Positions 6,224 through 14,930 are shown, counted from the first letter of the stretch. The stretch: DNA of 27,086 nucleotides from Spirochaetia bacterium (GCA_900769325.1 CAAGGF010000022.1:1-27086); one strand, 5' to 3'. Numbers and translations: made by a program. Notes: a model not told the origin generated them from the letters alone.

Positions 6224-8740
6224 TTATTCTTTAGAATCTGGAACTTTGTCTAAACCAACAAGAAAATCCGGTTCAGAAATTTTTACGACTTTTACACCGG
6301 TAGAACCTGTTCCCTGTTCATTTATAGTAGAAGCAGTTACTCTTAAAGTTTTCCCCTGACTTGTCATACAAACAATTTCATCAGATTCTTTTACATTTAA
6401 AACTCCGATAATTTCGCCTCTTTCTTCTATATTACCGAAAATTCTTTGACCACCAGTTCCTCGACCATGCGGATTAAAGTCTTCGAAGCGAACGCGTTTA
6501 CCATAACCTTTTTCTGTTAAAAGTAAAACATTTTCACCTTCAGTTACTTTTACAACCCCAGAAATTTCATCACCTTCAGCAAGTTTCATTCCAGTAATAC
6601 CGCCACTGGATCTTCCCATGCATCTAACGGCATCTTCGTTAAATCTCAATGCTTTTCCACGGCGAGTAACAATTAAAACTTCTGATTTTCCATCTGTTGG
6701 AATTGCACTAACTAATTTATCATCTGATTTTAATTTAAGCCCGATAATTCCGCGTGTCTTGGCATTTGAAAATTCACTTGTCTGAACTTTTTTAACGATT
6801 CCTTTTGAAGTCGTCATAAACAGATAAGAATCTTCAGAAAAATCCCTCAAAGTTACGACTGTAGTAATTTCTTCGTCAGCACCAATCTGAATCATCGATC
6901 TTATGTGTTTTCCGCGGCTGTTTTTAGACGATTCTTCTATTTCATGAACTTTTATCCAGTATGCTTTTCCGATATTAGAAACAAACAGAATATTATCATG
7001 AGTAGAACCGATAAACAGCTGATTTATATAATCATCTTCAAGAAGAGAAGTACTGTTGCTTCCAGTTCCTCCCCTACCCTGCTTTTTATACTGATTTACA
7101 GAAACGCGTTTCATATAACCAAGTTTAGAAATCATGACAACCATGTCTTCTTCTTTAATCATATCTTCAACATTAATCTGTTCAACTTCATCGGCAATAA
7201 TGTCTGTACGACGGTCATCACCATATTTTTCTGCAAGCCTATTAACATCTTCTTTAATAAGATTAAGTATTTTTTCATGGTTATCAAGCAAATCCTGAAG
7301 ATAATCTATCCATGCCTGAAGTTCTTTAATTTCTTTTTGCAAATCTTCAATCTGCAAATGAGTAAGACGCTTAAGCTGCATATCAACAATTGCCTGAGCC
7401 TGTTCATCATCAAAATTAAATCGCTTTTCAAGGGAAAGTTTTGCAATTTCAGTTGTTTCACTTCCACGAATAATTTTAATTACTTCATCAATATTATTAA
7501 TTGCTGTAATTAAAGCTTCCAAGATGTGCATTCTATGTTTTGCAACTTTCAAGTCATAAATTGTTCGCCGGGTTATAACTTCATCCCTGTGAGAAACATA
7601 ATGACCTATAAGCTGTTTTAAATTCAAAACTTCTGGTTTTAAATAAATTGAAGGAAGAGTCAAATATCCTGGTTCATCATAGCGTGGAGCTCCACCTTCT
7701 TTTTCTTTTGGAACAAGAGCAAGATTTATAATACCAAAATTTGACTGTAATTCTGTTTTTGCAAAAAGCTGATTCAAAACAAGTTTTGTAATTGCACCTT
7801 TTTTAAGATCTACAACAAGACGCAAACCAACTCTGTCAGAAGTTTCATCGTTAGCTTCTACAATTCCTTCAATGATTTTACTTTCTGCCAAATCATTAAT
7901 TTTCTTAACAATTGTTGTTGTATTTACACCATAAGGAACTTCTGTAAATACAATTTTTTCTTTTCCTTTTTTATCAACTTCAATTGTAAATTTAGAACGA
8001 ATAGTTACGCGTCCACGACCTGTTCTATAAGCCTTTTTAATTCCTTCGCGACCGTAAATAATTCCGCCTGTAGGAAAGTCAGGACCTTTAATATAATGCA
8101 TTAAATCATCAATTGAAATTTCAGGATTATCAATATATGCAGAAATTGCTGCGGCAACTTCTCTAAGATTGTGAGTAGGCATATTAGAAGCCATACCAAC
8201 AGCAATACCTGTAGTTCCGTTACACAAAAGGAATGGAAACGAACCTGGCAAAACAGAAGGTTCCTTTGTTGTATCATCAAAGTTTGGAACCATATCAACT
8301 GTATCTTTAGAAATGTCTGCAACCATTTCTTCCGTGATTTTAGACATTTTGGCTTCGGTATAACGGTAAGCGGCAGCAGGGTCACCGGCAATTGTACCGA
8401 AGTTTCCCTGTGGAGTTACAGTCGTATATCTCTGGGCAAAATCCTGTCCAAGTCGAACAAGTGCATCGTAAACAGAAGCATCTCCATGAGGATGATAATG
8501 TCCAAGAACTTCACCGACAATTGTTGCACATTTTTTTGTTTTTTCACTGCTTGAAAGATTAAGTTTATCCATAGCATACATGATTCGTCGGTGAACCGGT
8601 TTTAATCCGTCACGAACATCCGGCAAAGCACGCTGAACAATTACCGACATTGAATAGTCAATGTAAGCCTGTTTTACTTCATCTTCAATTGGAATTTTTA
8701 TTACTGTTCCACCTTCTGGTGTTTTTTCTTCTTCTAACAT
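6224..8740 (-). CDS. gyrA: DNA gyrase subunit A
   Basis: The 838-residue breakage-reunion subunit of DNA gyrase, which with GyrB introduces negative supercoils. The catalytic tyrosine is Tyr127 in AAAYRYTEAKM, next to Arg126. The quinolone-determining loop reads HPHGDASVYD (residues 83-92), so the position of E. coli Ser83 is Ala88, while the Asp87 equivalent (Asp92) is kept. The C-terminal DNA-wrapping pinwheel carries a GyrA box, QGRGGTG, near residue 553. Compared with E. coli and B. subtilis, about 20 extra residues (around 360-385, EKEGGAPRYDEPGYL) are inserted before the LNLKQLIGHYVSHR segment. AGGA lies eight bases before the ATG. gyrB lies 87 bases upstream; two hairpins separate the genes. 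Confidence 0.98.
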   Translation of the reverse strand: MLEEEKTPEGGTVIKIPIEDEVKQAYIDYSMSVIVQRALPDVRDGLKPVHRRIMYAMDKLNLSSSEKTKKCATIVGEVLGHYHPHGDASVYDALVRLGQDFAQRYTTVTPQGNFGTIAGDPAAAYRYTEAKMSKITEEMVADISKDTVDMVPNFDDTTKEPSVLPGSFPFLLCNGTTGIAVGMASNMPTHNLREVAAAISAYIDNPEISIDDLMHYIKGPDFPTGGIIYGREGIKKAYRTGRGRVTIRSKFTIEVDKKGKEKIVFTEVPYGVNTTTIVKKINDLAESKIIEGIVEANDETSDRVGLRLVVDLKKGAITKLVLNQLFAKTELQSNFGIINLALVPKEKEGGAPRYDEPGYLTLPSIYLKPEVLNLKQLIGHYVSHRDEVITRRTIYDLKVAKHRMHILEALITAINNIDEVIKIIRGSETTEIAKLSLEKRFNFDDEQAQAIVDMQLKRLTHLQIEDLQKEIKELQAWIDYLQDLLDNHEKILNLIKEDVNRLAEKYGDDRRTDIIADEVEQINVEDMIKEEDMVVMISKLGYMKRVSVNQYKKQGRGGTGSNSTSLLEDDYINQLFIGSTHDNILFVSNIGKAYWIKVHEIEESSKNSRGKHIRSMIQIGADEEITTVVTLRDFSEDSYLFMTTSKGIVKKVQTSEFSNAKTRGIIGLKLKSDDKLVSAIPTDGKSEVLIVTRRGKALRFNEDAVRCMGRSSGGITGMKLAEGDEISGVVKVTEGENVLLLTEKGYGKRVRFEDFNPHGRGTGGQRIFGNIEERGEIIGVLNVKESDEIVCMTSQGKTLRVTASTINEQGTGSTGVKVVKISEPDFLVGLDKVPDSKE

Positions 8741-8757
8741 TTATAAAGTCCTAAATA

Positions 8758-8822
8758 GGTCATTGAGTTTGTCAAAATGACCAAATTTTTGTTTTTTATG
8801 TGGTTTCGACGAGCTCAACCAC
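8758..8822. repeat. Pair of related inverted hairpin repeats between gyrB and gyrA
   Basis: Hairpin one (8758-8782) has arms GGTCATT/AATGACC. Hairpin two (8800-8822) has arms GTGGTT/AACCAC. Their loops share a core: TTGAGTTTGTCAAAA on the plus strand in one and TTGAGCTCGTCGAAA on the minus strand in the other, so they are related elements in opposite orientation. The core resembles short palindromic repeats scattered in many bacterial genomes. They may adjust gyrA expression relative to gyrB. Confidence 0.6.
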
Positions 8823-8827
8823 TTTTT

Positions 8828-10795
8828 TTAAATATCTAAATTAGCATAACTTGAATTTGCTTCAATAAAATTACGACGAGGTTCAACTTCTTCTCCCATG
8901 CAGACTGTAAAAATTTTATCTGCAGCTTCTGCATCTGGGATTGTTACAACACGCATTTTTCTTGTAGCAGGATTCATAGTTGTTTCCCAAAGCTGATTAC
9001 CGTCCATTTCACCAAGACCTTTGTATCGCTGAACATCGGCTTTATCACGCTTTTCGCCAAGTGCTTCAAGAGCAGCATCTCGTTCTGCATCACTATAACA
9101 ATAAACAGGTTCTTTTTTACCAAGCTGAACTTTGAAAAGCGGCGGCATGGCAAGATAAATATAACCTTTTTCAATAAGCTGCGGCATATACCTGAAAAAG
9201 AATGTCAAAAGCAAAGTGCGAATATGAGAACCGTCGACATCGGCATCGGCCATAATGATGATTTTATGATAGCGAAGTTTATCAATATTAAAATCTTTAC
9301 CTATTCCTGTTCCAAGAGTATTGATTACAGGTTCAAGTTTTTCATTTTTAATAACCTTAGAAGTTTCTACTTTTTCAACATTAAGCATTTTTCCCCAAAG
9401 CGGAAGAATAGCCTGAATTTTGGAATCCCTGCCTTTTTTTGCAGAACCGCCGGCAGAATCTCCTTCGACAATGTAAACTTCGCAGATTTCTGGATTATCT
9501 TTTATAGAACAGTCAGCAAGTTTTTCTGGTTTTTTATATCCGCCTGTAAGTCCAGATTTTTTACGGGAAGCATCTTTTGCTTTTCGAGCAGCGATTCTGG
9601 CAGTTGCTTCACCGATTGCTTTCTCAAGAATTTTTTCCAAAACCTGAGGATTCTGCTCGAAGAAAATTGTAATTTTTTCTTTTACGAGTGAATCAACAAT
9701 TCCTTTAATTTCTGGATTTCCAAGTTTATCTTTTGTTTGACCTACAAATTCTGGTTCAGGAACTTTCATTGAAAGAACTGCTACAAGACCTGCACGAACA
9801 TCATCACTATTAATTTTTTCATACGGATCTTCTTTTGGATCAAGTTTTCCTTCTTTTTTAGGCATCTTCTTTTTTAAGCGTTCATTTGAATCAAGTGCTT
9901 TAGAAAGAACAGAAATAAGTGCAGAACGGAAACCGTCAAGATGAGTTCCCCCGAAACCAGTTCTAATGTCATTTACATAAGAGTGAATATTTTCGCTGTA
10001 AGTTTCGTTATATTGAAGGGCGAGTTCTGTAATTACATTATCTTTTTCACCAGTAATAAAAATAGGTTCTTCAGGATATTTAAACTTTGCCTTTGAATTT
10101 AATTCTTTTACATAATTAACGATTCCGCCTTCATATTTAAGAATTTGTTCTTTTGGAGTTTCAAGCCTTTCATCCCGGAAAACAATTACGATTCCGCTGT
10201 TTAAAAATGCAAGTTCTTTTAAACGCTGAATTAAAACATCCCAATCGTAAGTTGTTGTAACTGTAAAAATAGTTTTATCTGCTTTCCATCGGATTGTAGT
10301 TCCGTGTTCTTCTGTATCACCGATTACTTCTACTTTTATTTTTGGAATTCCTTTTTCATAATACTGACGGTAAATATGACCGTTTACTTTTACAGTTGCT
10401 TCCATCCAATCTGAAAGAGCATTTACACAAGAAACACCTACACCGTGCAAACCACCGGAAACTTTATACGCATTTTTTTCAAATTTACCGCCGGCATGAA
10501 GTTTTGTAAGAACAAGTTCAAGAGCAGAAATATGTTCCGTAGGATGAATATCAACAGGGATTCCTCGTCCGTTATCTTCTACCCTGACAACATCGTCTTT
10601 TTCAAGAGCAACTATGATTTTATCACAATAACCTGCCATCGCTTCATCGATTGAGTTATCGACTGTTTCATAAACAAGATGATGAAGTCCACCTGGACCT
10701 GTATCACCGATGTACATACCAGGTCTTTTTCGTACTGCTTCAAGTCCTTTTAAAACCTGAATACTACTTGCACCATATTCTGATTCTGCTGACAT
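8828..10795 (-). CDS. gyrB: DNA gyrase subunit B
   Basis: The 655-residue ATPase subunit of gyrase. The GHKL ATPase motifs are ETVDNSIDEA, EDNGRGIPVD and KVSGGLHGVGVSCVNALS. The TOPRIM domain shows YIVEGDSAGGSA and MADADVDGSHIRTLL, followed by QRYKGLGEMDGNQLW. It is the short form, lacking the roughly 165-residue insertion of gamma-proteobacterial GyrB. A lysine-rich stretch (KKKMPKKEGKLDPKEDP) is slightly longer than usual before the SDDVRAGL motif. AAGGA precedes the ATG. gyrB and dnaA are divergent with a short 114-150 bp gap, the usual setting of an origin region. gyrA follows in the same direction and probably shares the transcript. Confidence 0.98.
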   Translation of the reverse strand: MSAESEYGASSIQVLKGLEAVRKRPGMYIGDTGPGGLHHLVYETVDNSIDEAMAGYCDKIIVALEKDDVVRVEDNGRGIPVDIHPTEHISALELVLTKLHAGGKFEKNAYKVSGGLHGVGVSCVNALSDWMEATVKVNGHIYRQYYEKGIPKIKVEVIGDTEEHGTTIRWKADKTIFTVTTTYDWDVLIQRLKELAFLNSGIVIVFRDERLETPKEQILKYEGGIVNYVKELNSKAKFKYPEEPIFITGEKDNVITELALQYNETYSENIHSYVNDIRTGFGGTHLDGFRSALISVLSKALDSNERLKKKMPKKEGKLDPKEDPYEKINSDDVRAGLVAVLSMKVPEPEFVGQTKDKLGNPEIKGIVDSLVKEKITIFFEQNPQVLEKILEKAIGEATARIAARKAKDASRKKSGLTGGYKKPEKLADCSIKDNPEICEVYIVEGDSAGGSAKKGRDSKIQAILPLWGKMLNVEKVETSKVIKNEKLEPVINTLGTGIGKDFNIDKLRYHKIIIMADADVDGSHIRTLLLTFFFRYMPQLIEKGYIYLAMPPLFKVQLGKKEPVYCYSDAERDAALEALGEKRDKADVQRYKGLGEMDGNQLWETTMNPATRKMRVVTIPDAEAADKIFTVCMGEEVEPRRNFIEANSSYANLDI

Positions 10796-10909
10796 TTTAT
10801 TTTCCTTAGAAATTTATTTTTATAAAAAGACTTTTATGGAAAGTTTTTATTAAATTCTTTTATGATATGAACTTAAATTTTTTATGAATGTTTTTTAAGT
10901 ATAACAATA

Positions 10910-10945
10910 TTGAAAAAAAAAGTAAATAAACATTATAATTCCATT
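10910..10945 (+). promoter_or_regulatory. dnaA promoter touching the start codon (leaderless candidate)
   Basis: TTGAAA (10910-10915), an 18-base spacer and a perfect TATAAT (10934-10939) are followed by only six bases before ATG 10946. A transcript starting the usual six to seven bases after the -10 would begin at or next to the A of the start codon. No Shine-Dalgarno is present, consistent with a leaderless mRNA. Confidence 0.6.
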
Positions 10946-12385
10946 ATGAGCGAATTCCTTTATAAAGAAATATGGCAAGAAACATTAAACGAAATTCACA
11001 ACGATTTTAAAAACAACAATCAGGAAAATCAGTTTTTACTATGGTATAATCTTGAATATATTGAAGATACAATCGACACAATTACAGTAGGAATTTCTTC
11101 AGATTTTATGTGGAAAAAAACTGTCGACAAAGGAATTCCAGAACAAATCTGCAATAAAATAAAAAGACTCACAGGTCAGCCTGAATTAAACTTAATTCCT
11201 AAAATTCAAAATATTCAAATTTCTCAGGAAAACAATCAAAAATCAGAAGAAAAAATCAATTCTGAAAAACAAAAAAATACTCAAAACATTCAAATTCAAA
11301 AAAACAATCCAAAATTAGAAAAAATTAAATCAGATAACCTTAAAAATTCTTCCCTAAACCCGGAATTTACATTTGAAAATTTCATTACAAACGAAGGAAG
11401 TGCAAATCATTTTGCGTATTCAATGGCAAAAAGCGTTGCAGAAAATCCCGGAATAAAAAATCCGATTCTTTTTTATGGCGGCTCAGGTCTCGGTAAAACT
11501 CACTTGATGCAGGCAATCGGAAACAAAATCATGGAATTGTCAAATAATTCAAAAAAAATCTGCTACACACAGACAGAATTTTTCACTAACGAATTCACGC
11601 ACAGCATCGTACACAAAACTCAAAGTGCATTTAAAAATAAATACAGAAATGTCGATGTTCTTCTACTCGACGATATTCAGTTTTTAAAAAATAAAGACGG
11701 TGTTCAGGAAGAACTTTTCTACACTTTTGAAGCTTTATATGGAAATAAAAAACAAATGGTTTTTGTAAGCGACCGTCCTTTAGCAGAAATTCAAAATATC
11801 ACTGAACGACTCGTAAGCCGACTTGGTTCAGGAATGTGTCTAAATTTAAATCTTCCAGATTACGAAACACGAAAAGCAATTTTATACAAAAAACTTGAAA
11901 AATTTAATGTTTCCATCAATGATGAAATAATCGATTTTATTGCAAAAGCTGTACAAACACATATTCGTGACCTTGAAGGTGCATTATCAAATATTGTAGG
12001 CTATCAGGAATTTCTTGGAAACACTCCAATAACAATTGAACAGGCAAAAGAATTAATAAAAGATTACAGTAAATTGCCTTCTTCAGGAAATATTTCAATA
12101 GAAAACATTAAAAAAGTCATCGCAGAAGATTTTAACATTTCCGTAAAAGATTTAATCGGTTCAAAAAGAACAAACCTTATTTCTTACGCACGGCACATTG
12201 CATTCTACATCACAAGAAATTTAACTGAATTAAGCCTTTCTGACATCGGAAACGAATTTGGAGGCCGCGACCATTCTTCTGTAATAAACGGAATTAAAAA
12301 AATAGAAGACAAAATTAAGATTGATTCAATTTTAAATCAAAAAATTCAGCAGATTATAAAAGAAATAAAAGAATATAAAAATTAA
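10946..12385 (+). CDS. dnaA: Chromosomal replication initiator DnaA
   Basis: The 479-residue initiator binds DnaA boxes and opens oriC. Domain I (about 1-85) begins MSEFLYKEIWQETLNEI. Domain II (about 85-145) is a low-complexity Asn/Gln/Lys linker. Domain III is the AAA+ ATPase with Walker A GGSGLGKT (178-185) and Walker B LLLDDIQF (ending about residue 245). Domain IV carries the DNA-binding signature GGRDHSSV (from residue 439). ATG 10946 is chosen over an upstream in-frame TTG at 10910 because domain I normally starts there and the TTG falls in the -35 box. No Shine-Dalgarno precedes it. dnaN follows after the putative oriC gap. Confidence 0.97.
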   Translation: MSEFLYKEIWQETLNEIHNDFKNNNQENQFLLWYNLEYIEDTIDTITVGISSDFMWKKTVDKGIPEQICNKIKRLTGQPELNLIPKIQNIQISQENNQKSEEKINSEKQKNTQNIQIQKNNPKLEKIKSDNLKNSSLNPEFTFENFITNEGSANHFAYSMAKSVAENPGIKNPILFYGGSGLGKTHLMQAIGNKIMELSNNSKKICYTQTEFFTNEFTHSIVHKTQSAFKNKYRNVDVLLLDDIQFLKNKDGVQEELFYTFEALYGNKKQMVFVSDRPLAEIQNITERLVSRLGSGMCLNLNLPDYETRKAILYKKLEKFNVSINDEIIDFIAKAVQTHIRDLEGALSNIVGYQEFLGNTPITIEQAKELIKDYSKLPSSGNISIENIKKVIAEDFNISVKDLIGSKRTNLISYARHIAFYITRNLTELSLSDIGNEFGGRDHSSVINGIKKIEDKIKIDSILNQKIQQIIKEIKEYKN

Positions 12386-12577
12386 AAAATATATAAAATT
12401 CTAATGGAATTTTGTGGATAATATGATAAAATTGTGTGGATAACATATCTAAAACTTTAAAAAGTCATGAATTTTGTTAATATGTTATAAAAATGTGAAT
12501 AATTCTTAATAGGTTTTCAACAATCTATTTTCATATACTATAATAAATTAACAAAGTTATACACTTTAAACACATAC

Positions 12578-12595
12578 TTATTACTATTACTACTA
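12578..12595 (+). other. DnaA-trio array
   Basis: Six successive triplets TTA TTA CTA TTA CTA CTA on the plus strand correspond to AAT AAT GAT AAT GAT GAT read 3' to 5' on the other strand, the repeat on which DnaA filaments assemble to melt the origin. Two weak DnaA boxes end four bases upstream. Confidence 0.72.
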
Positions 12596-12620
12596 AATTT
12601 ATTAAATTTAATAAATTTAG
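12593..12620. repeat. 28-bp perfect AT-rich palindrome in the unwinding region
   Basis: The sequence from c12593 to g12620 is its own reverse complement; only the outermost pair is G-C. It begins inside the last DnaA-trio triplet. It could extrude as a cruciform or simply be the low-stability DNA unwound first. Confidence 0.8.
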
Positions 12621-12627
12621 AATTCAG

Positions 12628-12685
12628 TATAAAAGAAAGTGTAATAATTTTATTCACAAGTTTGCGTTGCAGACTTTCTTTTATA
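12628..12685. repeat. 13-bp inverted repeat before dnaN enclosing a DnaA box
   Basis: Arms TATAAAAGAAAGT (12628-12640) and ACTTTCTTTTATA (12673-12685) are exact complements. The 32-base loop contains the DnaA-box-like TTATTCACA (12650-12658) and a possible -35 (TTGCGT, 12662-12667); TATAAG (12684-12689) could be the -10 of dnaN. DnaA binding here could affect dnaN transcription; this is inference. Confidence 0.5.
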
Positions 12686-12713
12686 TAAGAATTTAAAATT
12701 TACGGGAGTTAAT

Positions 12714-13814
12714 ATGAGATTTACTTTTGACAGAGATGCAATGATAAAAGAAGTTGCAATTGCACAGGAAATTATTACAAATAAAAGTCCTATTTCTATT
12801 TTATCAAACATTCTTTTAATTGCACAAAACAATATGCTTACAATAAAAGCATCAGATACTTCTGTAAATTTTATTTCAACAATTCCTGTAGAAATTCAAG
12901 AAGAAGGAACAACTACAATTTTCTGTGATAAATTTATGGCAATTCTTTCCAGTTCCCCGTCAGGAGAAGTAGAATTTATTCAGGAAGACATAAAAGTTAC
13001 TATAAAACCTTTAACAAAACGACGAAATTTCCAGCTTAAAAGTATTGCAAGTGAAAAATTCCCGGATTTTTCTTCTTCTAAAGATTTACCATTTTTTGAA
13101 GTACCTGCAAAAGAATTAAAACAAATGATAAAACAAACGATTTTTTCAGTTTCTCAGGATCCTAATCGTTATTTTATGACAGGCGTTTATTTTCATAAAA
13201 AAGAAGAAGATCTTGTAATGGTTTCAACAGACGCAAAACGCCTTTCTTATATTCAAAAATCTATGGAACTTCCAGATTTTAACGGTTCGATTGTTCCTGT
13301 AAAAATTTTAAATTGTATTCTAAAAAATGCTCCAGAAGAAGGAAACATTTCTCTTGCAATAATCGATAAAATGATTTTTGCAAAATTTTCAAATTATGAA
13401 TTTTCATCAAAACTTCTCGACGGGCAATTTCCTAATTATCAAAAAGTAATTCCAGAACATCAGAATTTCAGTTTTACAGTAAACAAAAACGATTTGGATT
13501 CGGCATTAAAAAGTGTCGGAATCATGCTTGAGAAAAAAGTAAACAGAATAATTTTTAAAATCGACAGCGAAAATCTTACAATTTATTCTCCAGAATCAGA
13601 AATCGGTACTGCTGATGAAATTATTCCGTGTCGTTATAATGGCGAAGAAGTTCAGATTGCGTTAAATTATAATTATCTCGTCGATCCTATAAAATCTATT
13701 TCAAGCGATGATTTAACTTTCGAATTTACAGAAGCTTTAAAAGCGATTACTTTAAGACCTGAACCTGCAGAAGATTATTTTCACATCATTATGCCGATGA
13801 GTATTACAAATTAA
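12714..13814 (+). CDS. dnaN: DNA polymerase III beta subunit (sliding clamp)
   Basis: The 366-residue processivity clamp that encircles DNA as a dimer and tethers polymerase III and other partners. The normal length allows three clamp domains of about 120 residues each. Typical segments are KSPISILSNILLIAQ, FSVSQDPNRYFMTGVYF, STDAKRLSYIQK and the C-terminal HIIMPMSITN, which carries the conserved Met-Pro-Met pocket. GGGAG lies six bases before the ATG. recF starts six bases after the stop, so dnaN, recF and dciA form one operon. Confidence 0.97.
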   Translation: MRFTFDRDAMIKEVAIAQEIITNKSPISILSNILLIAQNNMLTIKASDTSVNFISTIPVEIQEEGTTTIFCDKFMAILSSSPSGEVEFIQEDIKVTIKPLTKRRNFQLKSIASEKFPDFSSSKDLPFFEVPAKELKQMIKQTIFSVSQDPNRYFMTGVYFHKKEEDLVMVSTDAKRLSYIQKSMELPDFNGSIVPVKILNCILKNAPEEGNISLAIIDKMIFAKFSNYEFSSKLLDGQFPNYQKVIPEHQNFSFTVNKNDLDSALKSVGIMLEKKVNRIIFKIDSENLTIYSPESEIGTADEIIPCRYNGEEVQIALNYNYLVDPIKSISSDDLTFEFTEALKAITLRPEPAEDYFHIIMPMSITN

Positions 13815-13820
13815 TTTTGA

Positions 13821-14927
13821 ATGCCGTTTTTGTCTTTATCTCTTTATAATTTTAGAAACCTCAAAAATGACAGCATAAATTTGAATTTTAAAGAAGTTTT
13901 TTTTGTCGGCGAAAACGGTCAGGGAAAAAGCAATCTTCTTGAGGCTCTTTATTATTCAGCGTACGGTTCTTCGTTCAGGACTCATTCTGATTCGCAGATT
14001 ATAAAAAATTCGCAGCAGAATTTCAGTTTAATTTCAATGTATTCAAACGAACAGGAAAGTCTTCAGCGGATAAAAATAATTTACGATAAAAAAAAATCAA
14101 TCGAAAAAAACGGAAAAAAAATTCACGACAGAAAAGAACTTGTTAATACGATTCCGTGCGTTGTTTTTTGTCATGGCGATATGGAATTTGCAACCGGCGA
14201 ACCTGAATGTCGAAGATTTTTTATTGATCAGACTTTGACGATGTATGATTCGGTTTATCTTGATAATCTAAGGAATTATAAAAAAATTCTTAAAACGCGG
14301 AATTTAATTCTAAAAGAAAATAAATACGAACTTCTCGATGTTTATGATTTGCAGCTTGTTCAACGCGGACTTGAAATTCAGAAAAAACGAAAAAAAACTG
14401 TTTTTCAAATCAATGAAATTTTTGGAAAATTATATGAAGAAATTTCAGGAATTGAAGGAGTTTCTGTAAAATATATTCCTTCATGGAAAGAAATTGACTG
14501 TGATTTTGGAAAACGCCTTCCAACTCAGGAAGAAACTTTAGCATTCTTAAAAGAAAAACAAAATCAGGATAAAATTCTTGGAACGACTTTTTACGGTCCG
14601 CATAAAGATAAAATTGTTTTTGTAAAAGATAATAAAAATTTTATTCAGACGGCTTCAACCGGTCAGTGCAGGTTAATTTCTCTTCTGCTTCGTGTAACTC
14701 AATCTGTTTATTATAAAAGAGTAACGAATATTAAACCTGTGCTTTTGATGGATGATGTAATGCTTGAACTCGACCCAAAAAAACGCGAAAAATTTACTTC
14801 GATGATTCCAGAATATGAACAGCTTTTTTGTACTTTTTTGCCGGGCGAACCTTATGAAAATTATAAAAAATCGACTACAAAAGTTTATAAAATAGAAAAC
14901 GGCGAATGGTCGGATGAAAAAAGGTAA
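13821..14927 (+). CDS. recF: DNA replication and repair protein RecF
   Basis: A 368-residue SMC-like ATPase that helps load RecA at single-strand gaps. Walker A is GENGQGKS (residues 30-37). The ABC-type signature region is ASTGQCRLISLLLRV, and Walker B is VLLMDDVMLELDPKKREKF. The start follows the dnaN stop by six bases without a strong Shine-Dalgarno, suggesting translational coupling. The DUF721 gene starts three bases after its stop. On the plus strand G exceeds C from this gene onward, unlike in dnaA. Confidence 0.97.
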   Translation: MPFLSLSLYNFRNLKNDSINLNFKEVFFVGENGQGKSNLLEALYYSAYGSSFRTHSDSQIIKNSQQNFSLISMYSNEQESLQRIKIIYDKKKSIEKNGKKIHDRKELVNTIPCVVFCHGDMEFATGEPECRRFFIDQTLTMYDSVYLDNLRNYKKILKTRNLILKENKYELLDVYDLQLVQRGLEIQKKRKKTVFQINEIFGKLYEEISGIEGVSVKYIPSWKEIDCDFGKRLPTQEETLAFLKEKQNQDKILGTTFYGPHKDKIVFVKDNKNFIQTASTGQCRLISLLLRVTQSVYYKRVTNIKPVLLMDDVMLELDPKKREKFTSMIPEYEQLFCTFLPGEPYENYKKSTTKVYKIENGEWSDEKR

Positions 14928-14930
14928 AAT

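Larger units (their letters stand above)
12386..12713. other. oriC: Putative oriC unwinding region between dnaA and dnaN
   Basis: This 328-bp AT-rich gap holds two perfect DnaA boxes on the minus strand (12413-12421, 12435-12443) and two with one mismatch (12494-12502 minus, 12650-12658 plus). Two weaker boxes lie head to tail, TTATACACT (12557-12565) and TTAAACACA (12566-12574). Directly after them come six triplets TTA TTA CTA TTA CTA CTA (12578-12595), the complement of the 3'-(G/A)AT DnaA-trio described in B. subtilis. A 28-bp perfect AT palindrome follows (12593-12620). Box pair, trios and AT-rich element in this order match the B. subtilis basal unwinding system. A small hairpin (12395-12413) lies just after the dnaA stop. 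Confidence 0.8.

Noticed and set aside
6905..7513. 202-codon frame on the plus strand inside gyrA
   Set aside because: It is antisense to a clearly coding, conserved part of gyrA and has a Phe/Asn/Ile-rich shadow composition.
10910..10945. TTG start extending DnaA by 12 residues
   Set aside because: The TTG is part of the -35 box, no Shine-Dalgarno is present, and domain I normally begins at the later ATG.
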